Source: Dysosmobacter segnis
Lineage (GTDB): Bacteria; Bacillota; Clostridia; Oscillospirales; Oscillospiraceae
Direction: 5' to 3'
Length of the DNA: 64,000 nucleotides
Assembly: GCF_014297285.1 (NCBI RefSeq)
Contig: NZ_JACOQI010000015.1
Span: 19,497-83,496, forward strand
Position 1 is the first letter of the stretch. Every line of letters begins with the position of its first letter. The notes beneath the pieces were generated by a model. That model did no database searches and had not been told where the DNA came from. It was given only the letters and a program-made list of their open reading frames with translations. Position numbers and translations under genes: made by a program. Of the stretch, positions 48,296-56,673 are shown one piece after another.

Positions 48296-49062
48296 CTGGC
48301 TACGAACAGGAGCTCCGCAAGCTGTTCGAAAACAGCGGTTTGATAGATCGCCCGCAATTCTCCGGGCGTGTCTGCGTAGGCGAACTTGGGAAGGACCTGC
48401 GTGTGCGGGCTGAACTCTTCTCCGCCCATGTTGCTGCCGATTATGATGCAATACGTCTCGCGGTACTCAACCGCACAGAGGGCGTGGTGGACAAGACCCT
48501 GGTACGCTTCGAGGATGTATGGGGAAAAAGGATCGTTCCCGGCAATCCAAACTTCCGTAGTGGAGTCATACCGCACCTGCGGAGCGATTATGGAGAGTTA
48601 GACTGGTACGTCTACCATCCAGATGCCGCGGATTATGACATACTCAGGCAGGCTATTGGGCAATACCTGTCCGCATTCCGGGAACGTGTACCGGAACGGA
48701 GTCTGGTTGGCTCCAAACTGGTATATATCTGTGCGCCGCTGCAGGGCAATGTAAAAAAGAACATCGAATTTGCCCGGCAAAAGGCGCTGGAGGTGTTTGC
48801 AGATGGTGATGTCCCCATCTGCCCGCACATACTGTTTTCATACGCCGCAAATCCGAATCACCCGGAGCAAGACGCTAAAACCAAGGAGATGTCCCTGCGT
48901 CTGCTGGAAGCCTGCCAGCAGGTCAACGTCTACGGTTCCGTCTGGACAGACGAGATGTGGGATGAGATCCATCATGCCAGTAAGCTGGGAATTCCGATGA
49001 TGACGGACCAGAAAACCATTGGCCGGACGCCGCCCAGGCGTTCCGGCAGAAAGGAGCGGTAA
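48292..49062 (+). CDS. Two-domain protein with C-terminal nucleoside-deoxyribosyltransferase/DUF4406-like domain
   Basis: A 256-residue protein. The N-terminal half (about 1-135) is an unrecognised alpha/beta domain ending WYVYHPDAADYD. The C-terminal half shows LVYICAPLQGNVKKNIEFAR, DVPICPHILFSYA and VYGSVWTDEMWDEIHHASKLGIPMM, the pattern of DUF4406 or nucleoside 2-deoxyribosyltransferase-like (SLOG-related) folds. This is a second nucleotide-binding-type protein in the ICE. It overlaps the beta-helix gene by 4 bases. Confidence 0.68.
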   Translation: MTGYEQELRKLFENSGLIDRPQFSGRVCVGELGKDLRVRAELFSAHVAADYDAIRLAVLNRTEGVVDKTLVRFEDVWGKRIVPGNPNFRSGVIPHLRSDYGELDWYVYHPDAADYDILRQAIGQYLSAFRERVPERSLVGSKLVYICAPLQGNVKKNIEFARQKALEVFADGDVPICPHILFSYAANPNHPEQDAKTKEMSLRLLEACQQVNVYGSVWTDEMWDEIHHASKLGIPMMTDQKTIGRTPPRRSGRKER

Positions 49063-49068
49063 GCCTTC

Positions 49069-49332
49069 ATGGAGCAGGAACGCAAAAAGCCGTCCTGCCC
49101 CCTTGTCGGGCAGAACGGCAATATTTTCAATCTCATCGGTCTTGCAAGCCGGACACTGCGGCAAAACGGTATGACAGCCGAGGCAAAAGAGATGCAAAAC
49201 CGTATCATGGGCGGAGACTGCCACAGCTATGAGGAAGCCTTGGGAATCATCAGCGAGTATGTAGAGACGGAGTTATCCGGCAGTATTCCCGCAAAAAACA
49301 AAAACAAGGAGGACCACACACATGAACGATAA
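49069..49332 (+). CDS. Small hypothetical protein, 87 residues
   Basis: ATG 49,069 is preceded by AAAGGAGCGG. The protein is hydrophilic and helical (GNIFNLIGLASRTLRQNG; EEALGIISEYVETEL), ending in a charged tail that overlaps the next gene by 11 bases. Similar short proteins sit before ICE methyltransferases. No function can be given. Confidence 0.6.
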   Translation: MEQERKKPSCPLVGQNGNIFNLIGLASRTLRQNGMTAEAKEMQNRIMGGDCHSYEEALGIISEYVETELSGSIPAKNKNKEDHTHER

Positions 49333-50050
49333 CCAGAAATGGGAGATCATTCAAGGTGACGCGCTGAAGGTGCTGAGCGGGTTCGCCCCCAACACCTTCG
49401 GTGCTGTCATCACCGATCCCCCGTATGCTTCCGGAGGCCGGACACAATCCGAGAAAAACAAGTCCACCGCCAGAAAGTATTCCAGTATGGGGGAGAACGC
49501 GCCACCTCCCTTTGACGGCGATGCCAAGGACCAGCGCTCCTGGACCCGCTGGGCGGCAGAATGGCTGTACGAGGCGAGGAAAGCAAGCAAGCCCGGTGCG
49601 CCGGTGTGTATGTTCATCGACTGGCGGCAGCTGCCCGCAGCCACCGATGCCCTTCAATGGGCGGGATGGATCTGGCGGGGCACCGCTGTCTGGGATAAGG
49701 GCAACAGCCGTCCTCAGAAGGGCCGCTTCCGCCAGCAGGCGGAGTACATTGTCTGGGGTTCCAACGGAGATATGCCTATCAGCCGTCCGGTGCCCTGTCT
49801 GCCAGGAGTGTTCAAATATGGCAATCCGCAGAACCGCATTCATCTTACGGAGAAACCCTTGCAGCTCATGCGGGACATTGTGAAGATCACGGAACCGGGC
49901 GGCCATATTCTGGACCCCTTCGCCGGTTCCGGCACCACGGTGCTGGCGGCTGTTCTGGAGGGTTATTCCGCCACCGGCATTGAAGTGACCGACACCTATG
50001 CCAAGCTGGCAAGAGAAAGAATCTGTTCAGAACTGGAGGAAGCTGCGTGA
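49322..50050 (+). CDS. DNA adenine-type methyltransferase (beta class)
   Basis: A 242-residue methyltransferase. The catalytic motif IV DPPY (AVITDPPYASGG, near residue 33) comes before the SAM motif I DPFAGSGTTVLAA (near residue 198), the circular order of beta-class N6-adenine or N4-cytosine enzymes. DPPY favours adenine. HLTEKPLQLMRDIVKI is a typical preceding helix. No endonuclease is encoded next to it; like the C5 enzyme it probably shields the ICE from restriction or regulates it. Confidence 0.88.
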   Translation: MNDNQKWEIIQGDALKVLSGFAPNTFGAVITDPPYASGGRTQSEKNKSTARKYSSMGENAPPPFDGDAKDQRSWTRWAAEWLYEARKASKPGAPVCMFIDWRQLPAATDALQWAGWIWRGTAVWDKGNSRPQKGRFRQQAEYIVWGSNGDMPISRPVPCLPGVFKYGNPQNRIHLTEKPLQLMRDIVKITEPGGHILDPFAGSGTTVLAAVLEGYSATGIEVTDTYAKLARERICSELEEAA

Positions 50051-50076
50051 CCTGCTGCGCTGTCTGGCAAAGGGAC

Positions 50077-50105
50077 TTGCTATAATGCCGGAAAATCGGT
50101 ATAAT
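50077..50105 (+). promoter_or_regulatory. Promoter of the kinase/partner operon
   Basis: TTGCTA (50,077-50,082), a 17-base spacer and TATAAT (50,100-50,105). Another TATAAT with TGC at 50,081 could be an alternative -10 box. Confidence 0.6.
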
Positions 50106-50144
50106 AAAAACGATCCAGTAAGAGAGCATTGTGAGGAATTAGTT

Positions 50145-50411
50145 ATGAATCACGCACAATATGATCAGGAAACCGGAAAGCCGTTGGATCAGTCGTATCT
50201 TGAATGCGGACTTCCCGATGATTTGCGGGCTTCTATTCAGGAGATGCAAAAATCTTGGGCCATTATAGACAGCGGAAGCCGAGATCCTCATTGGGACATC
50301 TACTGGTGTAATCTGAATGCGGACATTAACTCAGCCGAAGTCGAACGGATTATTTCTCCCGAGCAGGCATGGTATTTGCGTGAAAAGTATCTTCGCATGG
50401 AAAGAGAGTGA
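50145..50411 (+). CDS. Small partner protein of the HipA-like kinase, 88 residues
   Basis: GTGAGGAA precedes ATG 50,145. The acidic protein (YDQETGKPLDQSYLECGL; HWDIYWCNLNADIN) ends with a helix (SPEQAWYLREKYLRME). It is 6 bases before the kinase gene and shares its promoter, the layout of an antitoxin or regulator gene. It shows no DNA-binding domain of HipB type, so the toxin/antitoxin reading is tentative. Confidence 0.6.
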   Translation: MNHAQYDQETGKPLDQSYLECGLPDDLRASIQEMQKSWAIIDSGSRDPHWDIYWCNLNADINSAEVERIISPEQAWYLREKYLRMERE

Positions 50412-50417
50412 TACCTC

Positions 50418-51326
50418 TTGATAAACTTTACAGACCTCCCCACTCGCAATAAATTCTATGCAGGGGCAAACGGCGCAAAGCGAGCTGTAATTTATCAAGG
50501 CGAACAGTATATGCTGAAGTTCCCCGCACAAGCCCCCAAGAATAAAGACTTGAGTTATGCCAACAGTTGCGTTACCGAGTATATCGGCTGCCATATTTTC
50601 AACAGCGTTGGGATCAACGCTCAGGAAACTCTCCTTGGCACTTATGAAAAAAATGGCGTAAAAAAGATTGTTGTTGCTTGCAAGGATTTTACCTCTCCCG
50701 GAATTGTGCTGCAGGACTTTGCCTCGCTGAAAAACACGGTGATCGATTCCGGTCACAGCGGGTATGGTACAGAACTGTCTGACATCATGCGGGCCATGGA
50801 GGATCAGACAGCATTCCCTCCCGCATTGTTGCAGCAGCATTTTTGGAATGTATTCATTATAGACGCGCTGATCGGAAATTGGGATCGGCACAACGGAAAC
50901 TGGGGTTTTCTCTATAATACCGCGACAGACGAAATTGCCATTGCCCCTGTGTATGACTGCGGGAGCTGCCTGTATCCCCAGGCTGATGAAGCCATCATGC
51001 GAGACACCATAGATAAGCAGCAGGAACGAGATTTTCGCACTTTCTCAATCCCTCTTTCCAGCATTAAGGTCAATGGCAAAAAAATCAACTACTTTGATTT
51101 TATTTCCTCTTTGGAGAATGCAGATTGCAGCAAAGCATTGAAGCGGATACTGCCCAAAATCAACATGGATGCAATTTTCCGTATCGTGGATGAGACTCCA
51201 TTCATTTCGGATCTGCAAAAGCAGTTCTATAAGACAATGCTGCAGACACGGAAAGAACGCATCCTTGATTTTGCAATGGAAAAGCTGCGGAAAAGGGAAA
51301 AGTCCAAAGAACTTGAGGCACGGTAA
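50418..51326 (+). CDS. HipA/CtkA-like serine/threonine kinase
   Basis: A 302-residue kinase-like protein: QYMLKFPAQ (ATP lysine), VTEYIGCHIFNSVGI, then FIIDALIGNWDRHNGNWGFL (catalytic loop with Asp and Asn) and IAPVYDCGSCL (metal-binding Asp), the arrangement of HipA-fold kinases, closest by eye to the CtkA/HipT-like short forms without an N-subdomain partner. HipA kinases halt growth by phosphorylating translation factors. TTG 50,418 serves as start. It ends before a duplicated hairpin. Confidence 0.78.
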   Translation: MINFTDLPTRNKFYAGANGAKRAVIYQGEQYMLKFPAQAPKNKDLSYANSCVTEYIGCHIFNSVGINAQETLLGTYEKNGVKKIVVACKDFTSPGIVLQDFASLKNTVIDSGHSGYGTELSDIMRAMEDQTAFPPALLQQHFWNVFIIDALIGNWDRHNGNWGFLYNTATDEIAIAPVYDCGSCLYPQADEAIMRDTIDKQQERDFRTFSIPLSSIKVNGKKINYFDFISSLENADCSKALKRILPKINMDAIFRIVDETPFISDLQKQFYKTMLQTRKERILDFAMEKLRKREKSKELEAR

Positions 51327-51353
51327 TAAATAAACAAAACGTTTTTTCAAGAG

Positions 51354-51410
51354 CAGGGTGTTCACAAAACACCCTGCTTTTTCTATAAGGGTGTTCACAA
51401 AACACCCTGC
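51354..51410 (+). terminator. Duplicated hairpin: terminator plus copy
   Basis: GCAGGGTGTT/AACACCCTGC followed by TTTTT (51,354-51,381) is a terminator. The 22-base unit GGGTGTTCACAAAACACCCT plus GC is repeated at 51,389-51,410, 33 bases on, without a T tract and just before the next ribosome binding site. Confidence 0.82.
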
Positions 51411-51425
51411 CACAAGGAGAGAAGT

Positions 51426-51824
51426 ATGTCAGAAAATTTTGCGAGTTTTTATCGGAAAGCAGCCAGTGTGCGGGATATTCTCGAGAAGGCTCCGTTCCCG
51501 GAGAAAGCGCGGTTCCAGATCACAAAAGTGATCGAACTGCCGAAAGAGCAGTACCGCCGCTACATGAACGAGCTTTTGCGGGATGTTTCCTTCATATCCC
51601 GGAACGTGTCGGATATGGGGTTCGATGGAAAAACTGAAACATTTCTCTGTCTGTTCGTGACCTGCCGAGATGTGAACACCGGCCTGCTGATAGAGGCCGA
51701 TGGTTTTGACTATGCCAGGTACGCGGCCTTTATCCCGGATAAGAAAGCCCTCGCGCTGGACGGCATTCCGGTAGAGCGCGCAAATGAAAAGTGTCTTCGT
51801 CAGCGCTCCGGCCCGGAACGCTGA
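51426..51824 (+). CDS. Hypothetical protein, 132 residues (DUF6329-like by eye)
   Basis: ATG 51,426 follows AAGGAGAG. The soluble protein opens FASFYRKAASVRDILEKAP and has a beta-rich centre (TETFLCLFVTCRDVNTGLLI) and ends with a basic tail. Comparable proteins lie just before mobilization genes in related elements. No biochemical function is known. The downstream gap to MobC is the oriT candidate. Confidence 0.6.
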   Translation: MSENFASFYRKAASVRDILEKAPFPEKARFQITKVIELPKEQYRRYMNELLRDVSFISRNVSDMGFDGKTETFLCLFVTCRDVNTGLLIEADGFDYARYAAFIPDKKALALDGIPVERANEKCLRQRSGPER

Positions 51825-52048
51825 TTTCTTTTTACGAGGAAGCGGGCTGCGCCCGCCCAACATTGCAATCAACCAACCACTTAAAAAAGAACCTCCGGCC
51901 CGCAGGGCCGCAGCCAACGCCGCCGTGGGCGGCGCTGGCGCAAGCATCGCGCAAATGTACATTTGCACAGCTTGCTGGGGTAAGCCCCAGTCCCCAATGC
52001 CGCCTGCGAGCGGAAGTAACGCGGCAGCGCCGCAGGAAGGAGCACGAA
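51825..52048 (+). other. Candidate origin of transfer (oriT) with clustered palindromes
   Basis: The 224-base gap directly before mobC and the relaxase gene contains inverted repeats GCGGGC/GCCCGC (51,842-51,856), CGCCGCC/GGCGGCG (51,918-51,934), the perfect 16-base palindrome GCAAATGTACATTTGC (51,951-51,966) and CTGGGG/CCCCAG (51,975-51,990). oriTs usually lie beside MobC/relaxase genes and have such repeats near the nick. The nick site itself cannot be named. The end carries the MobC ribosome binding site GGAAGGAG. Confidence 0.5.
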
Positions 52049-52366
52049 ATGGCTGAAATCGAAAAAAGACACCATCTTCATATTGTCCTGACACCTCGGC
52101 AGTACAGACTGCTGTGCAGTCAGGCAAAGCAGTGCCGCTTGACGAAGCGGGCCTACCTTGCCAGTCTCATTGAAGGGCAGCCGGTCAAATCCCGCCCCAG
52201 CCAGGAGATCAAAGACCTGCGAACGGAGATCCATCACATCGGAAATAACATCAATCAGATCGCCCGCAGTGTTAATGCCGGCATTGCCAAACCAGAGGAT
52301 GCCAGACGGGGACTCTATCTGCTGGATCAGGTCTATGAACTGATGTTTCAGGTGGCGAATAAGTAG
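52049..52366 (+). CDS. mobC: MobC-family relaxosome accessory protein
   Basis: A 105-residue protein with a ribbon-helix-helix-like N-terminus (HLHIVLTPRQYRLLCSQA) and the MobC signature HHIGNNINQIARSVNAG at about residues 63-80. It assists the relaxase in opening oriT. ATG 52,049 follows GGAAGGAGC; the open frame continues upstream through the oriT candidate but is not coding there. It overlaps the relaxase start by one base. Confidence 0.88.
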   Translation: MAEIEKRHHLHIVLTPRQYRLLCSQAKQCRLTKRAYLASLIEGQPVKSRPSQEIKDLRTEIHHIGNNINQIARSVNAGIAKPEDARRGLYLLDQVYELMFQVANK

Positions 52367-53772
52367 TGGCCGTTACCAAAATACTTCCCCGTAGCGGTGG
52401 CCTGCAGCAGGCCATTGATTATGTCCTCAATGGGGATAAAACGGATGACTGTATCTTAACGGCTCACTTCAACTGTGATCCAGGGCGTGAATACCGCCAG
52501 ATGATGCAGACCAAGTGGGAAACACACCGGACAGACGGGCGTCAATGTTACCACATTATTCAATCATTCCGCCCCGGTGAGATCACACCGGAACTGGCGT
52601 TGGAGATAGCCAAAGAATTTGTGCGGGAACACCTGGACGGGTTTGAGGCGGTCATCGGTACGCACGTGGATCGACACCATATCCATTCGCATATCGTATT
52701 CAATTCCGTCAATGCGGACACTGGTGAGAAATACCACAGTACCCAACAAAGTTACTATCAGCAGATCCGCGGCATCTCAGACCGGCTCTGCCGGGAGCAT
52801 GGCCTGTCCGTTATCATGGCGGGAGAGTCTGCCAAAGCCATCAGCTATGTGGAGTGGCTGCGGCGGTCTAAGGGCCAGCCGACCTTTCGCTCCATGCTGG
52901 AAGCAGATCTGCGGGCGGCTATCCAGGACGCCAACGATCTCGGACACTTCTTCCTGCTCATGGAACACATGGGATATGAGATCCGCCACGGTGATCGGCT
53001 GGGTTTTCGCCTGCGGGGACAGGAGAGATTCCAGTATCCCGGCAGACGCAATACGCTGTTCACGGAGAATGGTATCCGTGCTGCTATTCAAGGAAATCTT
53101 GCGGAAATTGAAGCAGGCAGCCGTCCCACCGTGCTCTCACGGCCTAAGTATCGGCCATACCTGGCGCATCCGAAATACACCGGCTTCCTTGCCCTCTATG
53201 TGCATTATCTCTATTTGCTGGGTAAGATCGGGCAGCGGCAGTATCCGCCCCGCATGACGCCGCATCTGCGGCAGGAAGTCATGCGCTTCGAGCAGTATCA
53301 GGCGCAGTTCGCGTTCCTGCGGGAAAATGACATCACAACGCCTGCTGACATGGCGGCATTCGAACAACGCACAGAGGAAACGCTGGCCAAACTCATCAAG
53401 CAGCGTACCATCCTCAATGTGCGGAAAAAGAAACGGCAAAAACTGTATACGGCTTTGGCGGATGTGGAAGCGTTGGCTCCCAGCAAAGCGCTCTATGAAG
53501 AAGGCCTGACCGGCATGGAGGCGGAATTTGAACGGTACATGGAAGCGGTGGCGCTGCTGGAGAGCAGCGGTGTTCCCAGGAACCGGCTGACGGAAGAAAA
53601 GGCGGAGATCTATGAACAGTTGGCGGAGCTGAACCGCGAGATCCGCACGGAGCGGCAAAAGCTGAAGCTCTGCCATAAGATACAAAACCAAGTGCCTGTC
53701 ATGGAACAGGACATTCAAAAAACAGAAGAACACCAGAAGGAGGTGCGGGAACATGAACATCGGAGGCGGTGA
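52366..53772 (+). CDS. Relaxase / mobilization nuclease (MobP-like, VirD2 class)
   Basis: The 468-residue protein begins AVTKILPRSGGLQQAIDYV and carries the three-histidine motif HVDRHHIHSHIVFN at about residues 101-115, together with YHIIQSFRPGEITPE, both typical of clostridial MOBP relaxases. A basic coiled coil fills the C-terminal third. It nicks oriT and leads DNA into the secretion channel. GTG 52,366 overlaps the mobC stop. It overlaps the PcfB-like gene by 20 bases. Confidence 0.92.
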   Translation: MAVTKILPRSGGLQQAIDYVLNGDKTDDCILTAHFNCDPGREYRQMMQTKWETHRTDGRQCYHIIQSFRPGEITPELALEIAKEFVREHLDGFEAVIGTHVDRHHIHSHIVFNSVNADTGEKYHSTQQSYYQQIRGISDRLCREHGLSVIMAGESAKAISYVEWLRRSKGQPTFRSMLEADLRAAIQDANDLGHFFLLMEHMGYEIRHGDRLGFRLRGQERFQYPGRRNTLFTENGIRAAIQGNLAEIEAGSRPTVLSRPKYRPYLAHPKYTGFLALYVHYLYLLGKIGQRQYPPRMTPHLRQEVMRFEQYQAQFAFLRENDITTPADMAAFEQRTEETLAKLIKQRTILNVRKKKRQKLYTALADVEALAPSKALYEEGLTGMEAEFERYMEAVALLESSGVPRNRLTEEKAEIYEQLAELNREIRTERQKLKLCHKIQNQVPVMEQDIQKTEEHQKEVREHEHRRR

Positions 53773-54490
53773 AGCGGCGGACCAATTAGTGCGCATGATG
53801 CTCTCCGGCGGTGAGGTAGCTGTCCGGCTGAGCGGTTCCGGCCTTAAAAATATGCTGGCGCTGACGCTGGCACTGGCAAAAAACCATAAGACGATCTCCG
53901 GCAAAGTCAACCTCGTGAAGATGCTGAAAGAGACCCGCGACGTGCGTCGGTTCGCCATGTCTCCGGAGCAGTATCAGGCATTCAAAAAGAAGGCTGGAAA
54001 GCAGAAAATCTTATTCTCTGCCATTCGGGATACGGACGGTCACGGCAAGGTGGTGGATGTCATCATGCCGGTAACGGAGATCGACAGAGCGAATATGATC
54101 TTCGAGCGCATCCATTACCTCGGTCAACCAGCGCAGGCACAGCAGCCTCCACGGGAGCAAGCCCCGTCCAAGGCCAGAGAAGCCCGTGAAAGGCAGGCTG
54201 CAACCCAAGTCGAGCAGGATCAGCGCCCCCAAGAGAACACCCCTGTGACACCGCCTGTGGGCCAGCGTCAGGAGGTGGAGCCAAAAAAAGGATCTCGGTC
54301 GGGACAAGACTTGCCCGCTACCGTGCCCAGCTCGACCTCGTCCAAAGACGGGAGCCGGATGACGAGTGAGGAACGCCCCTCCGTGCTGGAACGTCTGAAG
54401 GGCTACAAGGCACAGTTGGATCAGCAGCAGAAGCCTGCCCCGGCCAGAACAAAAAATCGGCAAAAGAGTAAAAATGGTAAAATGAAATAA
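53753..54490 (+). CDS. PcfB-family (DUF3801) conjugation protein
   Basis: A 245-residue protein with the PcfB-type N-terminal domain (about residues 1-125: LVRMMLSGGEVAVRLSGSG, NLVKMLKETRDVRRF, FKKKAGKQKILFSAI). The C-terminal part is disordered and rich in Gln, Pro and Lys. PcfB works with the relaxase and coupling protein in enterococcal-type transfer systems. AAGGAGGTG precedes the ATG inside the relaxase gene. Confidence 0.85.
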   Translation: MNIGGGEAADQLVRMMLSGGEVAVRLSGSGLKNMLALTLALAKNHKTISGKVNLVKMLKETRDVRRFAMSPEQYQAFKKKAGKQKILFSAIRDTDGHGKVVDVIMPVTEIDRANMIFERIHYLGQPAQAQQPPREQAPSKAREARERQAATQVEQDQRPQENTPVTPPVGQRQEVEPKKGSRSGQDLPATVPSSTSSKDGSRMTSEERPSVLERLKGYKAQLDQQQKPAPARTKNRQKSKNGKMK

Positions 54491-54508
54491 GTATTATAGA
54501 TCACCCAA

Positions 54509-54558
54509 AGCAGTCCCATTGGCGATACACGATCCGCCGATGGGACTGCTATTTTGTT
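54509..54558 (+). terminator. Terminator between pcfB-like and coupling-protein genes
   Basis: AGCAGTCCCATTGGCG and CGCCGATGGGACTGCT form a 16-base stem with one wobble, followed by ATTTTGTT. It may act as a partial attenuator within the transfer operon. Confidence 0.78.
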
Positions 54559-54576
54559 CTCCCGGAGGTGAATTGT

Positions 54577-56301
54577 CTGAAACAAACATCCAAGCAAAGC
54601 AACCTAATTTTGCGCCTTTTCCTCCATATCCCGGTCATCTGGGCGGCGCTGCTCATTGCACAATCCCTTGGCGGCGGTTTGCCGGATCTGTTCTCCAACC
54701 TGACCGCCGCGCTGGAGCATCCATTCCAGATCCAATGGACGGACAAGAGCCTGTTGACCATCCTGATTTGTACCGGCGTTTACATTATGAGCCTGTGCAT
54801 CTATGACGCGGAAAGCGGCAGGACGCGGGATGGCGAGGAACATGGCTCGGCCATGTGGGGCTCGCCCAGGCAGGTCAATGCGCAGTTCTGTCAAAAACAG
54901 AATAAGATCCTGACCCGCCATGTGCGGCTGGGGCTGGATACCCACAAACACCGGCGCTCCTTGAATGTGCTGGTCATCGGCGGCAGCGGCGCGGCCAAGA
55001 CCCGCGGCTATGTGAAGCCAAACATTTTAGAGGCCAATACCAATTATGTGATCACGGACCCGAAAATGGAAGTCCTGACCGACACGGGCGGATACCTGAA
55101 AAAGAAGGGCTATGACGTCCGCGTGCTGAATCTCGTGAATTTGGAACAGTCTGACGGCTATAACCCCTTCTGCTACCTGCGGGATGAGAAAGATGCTCTG
55201 AAGCTGGTGAATACGCTGATCCAGGCGACCACGCCCAAAGGCAGCCATGAGTCTGACCCGTTCTGGACGAAGTCAGAAACAGCTCTGCTCCAAGCCATTA
55301 TCCTCATGCTGCATCAGGAAGCGCCGGAGTATGAACAGAACTTTTCCATGGTCATGCGCGTGCTGGAATACGCTGAAGTCCGGGAGGATGATGACGAATA
55401 CATCTCGCCGTTGGACCTGCTGTTTAAGGCGATGGAACATGAGCATCCGGAAAGTGTGGCCCTGCGGCAGTATAAGGTATTCAAGCAGGCGGCGGGCAAG
55501 ACAGCGAAAAGTATTTTGGTAAGCGCCGCCGTGCGGCTGGCCCCATTCAATCTGCCGCAGATCAAGGCCATCACCGATCATGATGACATGGACTTGTATA
55601 CCCTGGGAGAGAAAAAATGTGCCCTCTATGCCGTGATCCCGGATAATGATACGACTTTCAATTTTCTTGTCAGCCTGCTGTACTCCCAGATATTCCAGAC
55701 GCTGTACTACTGTGCCGACCAGATCCACCATGGGGCGCTGCCGTGCCATGTCCACTTTATTTTGGACGAGGCTCCATCTATCAATCTGCCCGGTCTGCCA
55801 CGGGAATTGGCAACCATGCGCTCCCGAAATATTTCGTGCAGCACCATCATCCAGAACATGGCGCAGATCAAGGAACTGTATAAGGATTCGTGGGAAACCA
55901 TCCCCGGCAACTCGGATACCCTTCTCTACCTTGGCGGTAACGAGAGCAGTACCCACAAGTACATTTCGGAGGCCCTGGGCAAGTCCACCATCGACACCAA
56001 GACCCATGGGCAGACGAAGGGGCGCTCCGGTTCCTACTCCACCAACTTCCAGATGAGCGGCAGAGAACTGCTGACCCCGGATGAGGTACGGATGTTGGAC
56101 AACCGGTACTGTATCCTGTTCATCCGTGGGGCCAGACCGGTGCTGGATCTGAAATACGAGCTCATGGAGCATCCTGCCATCCGCTATACCATGGACGGCG
56201 GCGCACCGCCCTATATCCACCACGGGACAGCGACACCGACCCTGCCAGGAGAACCGCTGTTCCGATTTGATCAAAACGATGAAAAGGAGATTGCTGCATA
56301 A
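54577..56301 (+). CDS. VirD4/PcfC-type coupling ATPase, probable CTG start
   Basis: The type IV coupling protein has two N-terminal membrane helices (FLHIPVIWAALLIAQSLGG; SLLTILICTGVYIMSL), Walker A GGSGAAKTRG near residue 135 and Walker B FILDEAPSINLPGL near 400. A GTG at 54,568 lies inside the ribosome binding site GGAGG (54,564-54,568) and cannot be the start. The next in-frame candidate at correct spacing (8 bases) is CTG 54,577, giving 574 residues. It delivers the relaxase-DNA complex to the channel. It overlaps the Maff2-like gene by one base. Confidence 0.92.
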   Translation: MKQTSKQSNLILRLFLHIPVIWAALLIAQSLGGGLPDLFSNLTAALEHPFQIQWTDKSLLTILICTGVYIMSLCIYDAESGRTRDGEEHGSAMWGSPRQVNAQFCQKQNKILTRHVRLGLDTHKHRRSLNVLVIGGSGAAKTRGYVKPNILEANTNYVITDPKMEVLTDTGGYLKKKGYDVRVLNLVNLEQSDGYNPFCYLRDEKDALKLVNTLIQATTPKGSHESDPFWTKSETALLQAIILMLHQEAPEYEQNFSMVMRVLEYAEVREDDDEYISPLDLLFKAMEHEHPESVALRQYKVFKQAAGKTAKSILVSAAVRLAPFNLPQIKAITDHDDMDLYTLGEKKCALYAVIPDNDTTFNFLVSLLYSQIFQTLYYCADQIHHGALPCHVHFILDEAPSINLPGLPRELATMRSRNISCSTIIQNMAQIKELYKDSWETIPGNSDTLLYLGGNESSTHKYISEALGKSTIDTKTHGQTKGRSGSYSTNFQMSGRELLTPDEVRMLDNRYCILFIRGARPVLDLKYELMEHPAIRYTMDGGAPPYIHHGTATPTLPGEPLFRFDQNDEKEIAA

Positions 56302-56627
56302 TGAAACATGATCTGAAAACCAACAACTTTGAACGAAAGGTAACGCGCATCTACGCCATCCTTGCCTGTACAGCCATGGTGATGATGGTCACCGCAGTTC
56401 CCGCGCTGGCTGCGGACGACCCGCTGACGGTGGTCAATAATCTGAGTGAGTTTATTTTCTCTCTCATCCGCGCCATTGGCCTTATCCTGCTGGGCTTCGG
56501 CATCCTGCAGGTGGGCCTGTCTCTCAAGAGCCATGATCCCTCCCAGCGAGCCAACGGTATGCTCACCGTGGCAGGCGGCATCGTGATCACCTTTACCAAG
56601 GAGATACTCACTTTGATCACTGGCTGA
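56301..56627 (+). CDS. Maff2-family small membrane protein (VirB2-like position)
   Basis: A 108-residue protein with an N-terminal membrane or signal segment (IYAILACTAMVMMVTAVPAL) and a second hydrophobic stretch (FIFSLIRAIGLILLGFGIL), then a short helix and a third (AGGIVITFTKEILTLI). It matches the Maff2 family of clostridial conjugative elements and stands where pilin-like VirB2 subunits are encoded. The start overlaps the coupling-protein stop (TAATG). Confidence 0.82.
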   Translation: MKHDLKTNNFERKVTRIYAILACTAMVMMVTAVPALAADDPLTVVNNLSEFIFSLIRAIGLILLGFGILQVGLSLKSHDPSQRANGMLTVAGGIVITFTKEILTLITG

Positions 56628-56666
56628 AAAAAACGGCGGAGTGCATCGTTTTCAATGCACTCCGCC
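56627..56666 (-). terminator. Bidirectional terminator after the toxin gene
   Basis: GGCGGAGTGCAT and ATGCACTCCGCC form a perfect 12-base-pair stem. On the minus strand it is followed by a TTTTTTT run. Confidence 0.88.
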
Positions 56667-56673
56667 ATCTGCT

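Noticed and set aside
51791..52048. N-terminal extension of mobC through the palindromic gap
   Set aside because: MobC homology begins at the ATG 52,049 with a good ribosome binding site; the upstream part looks like oriT DNA.
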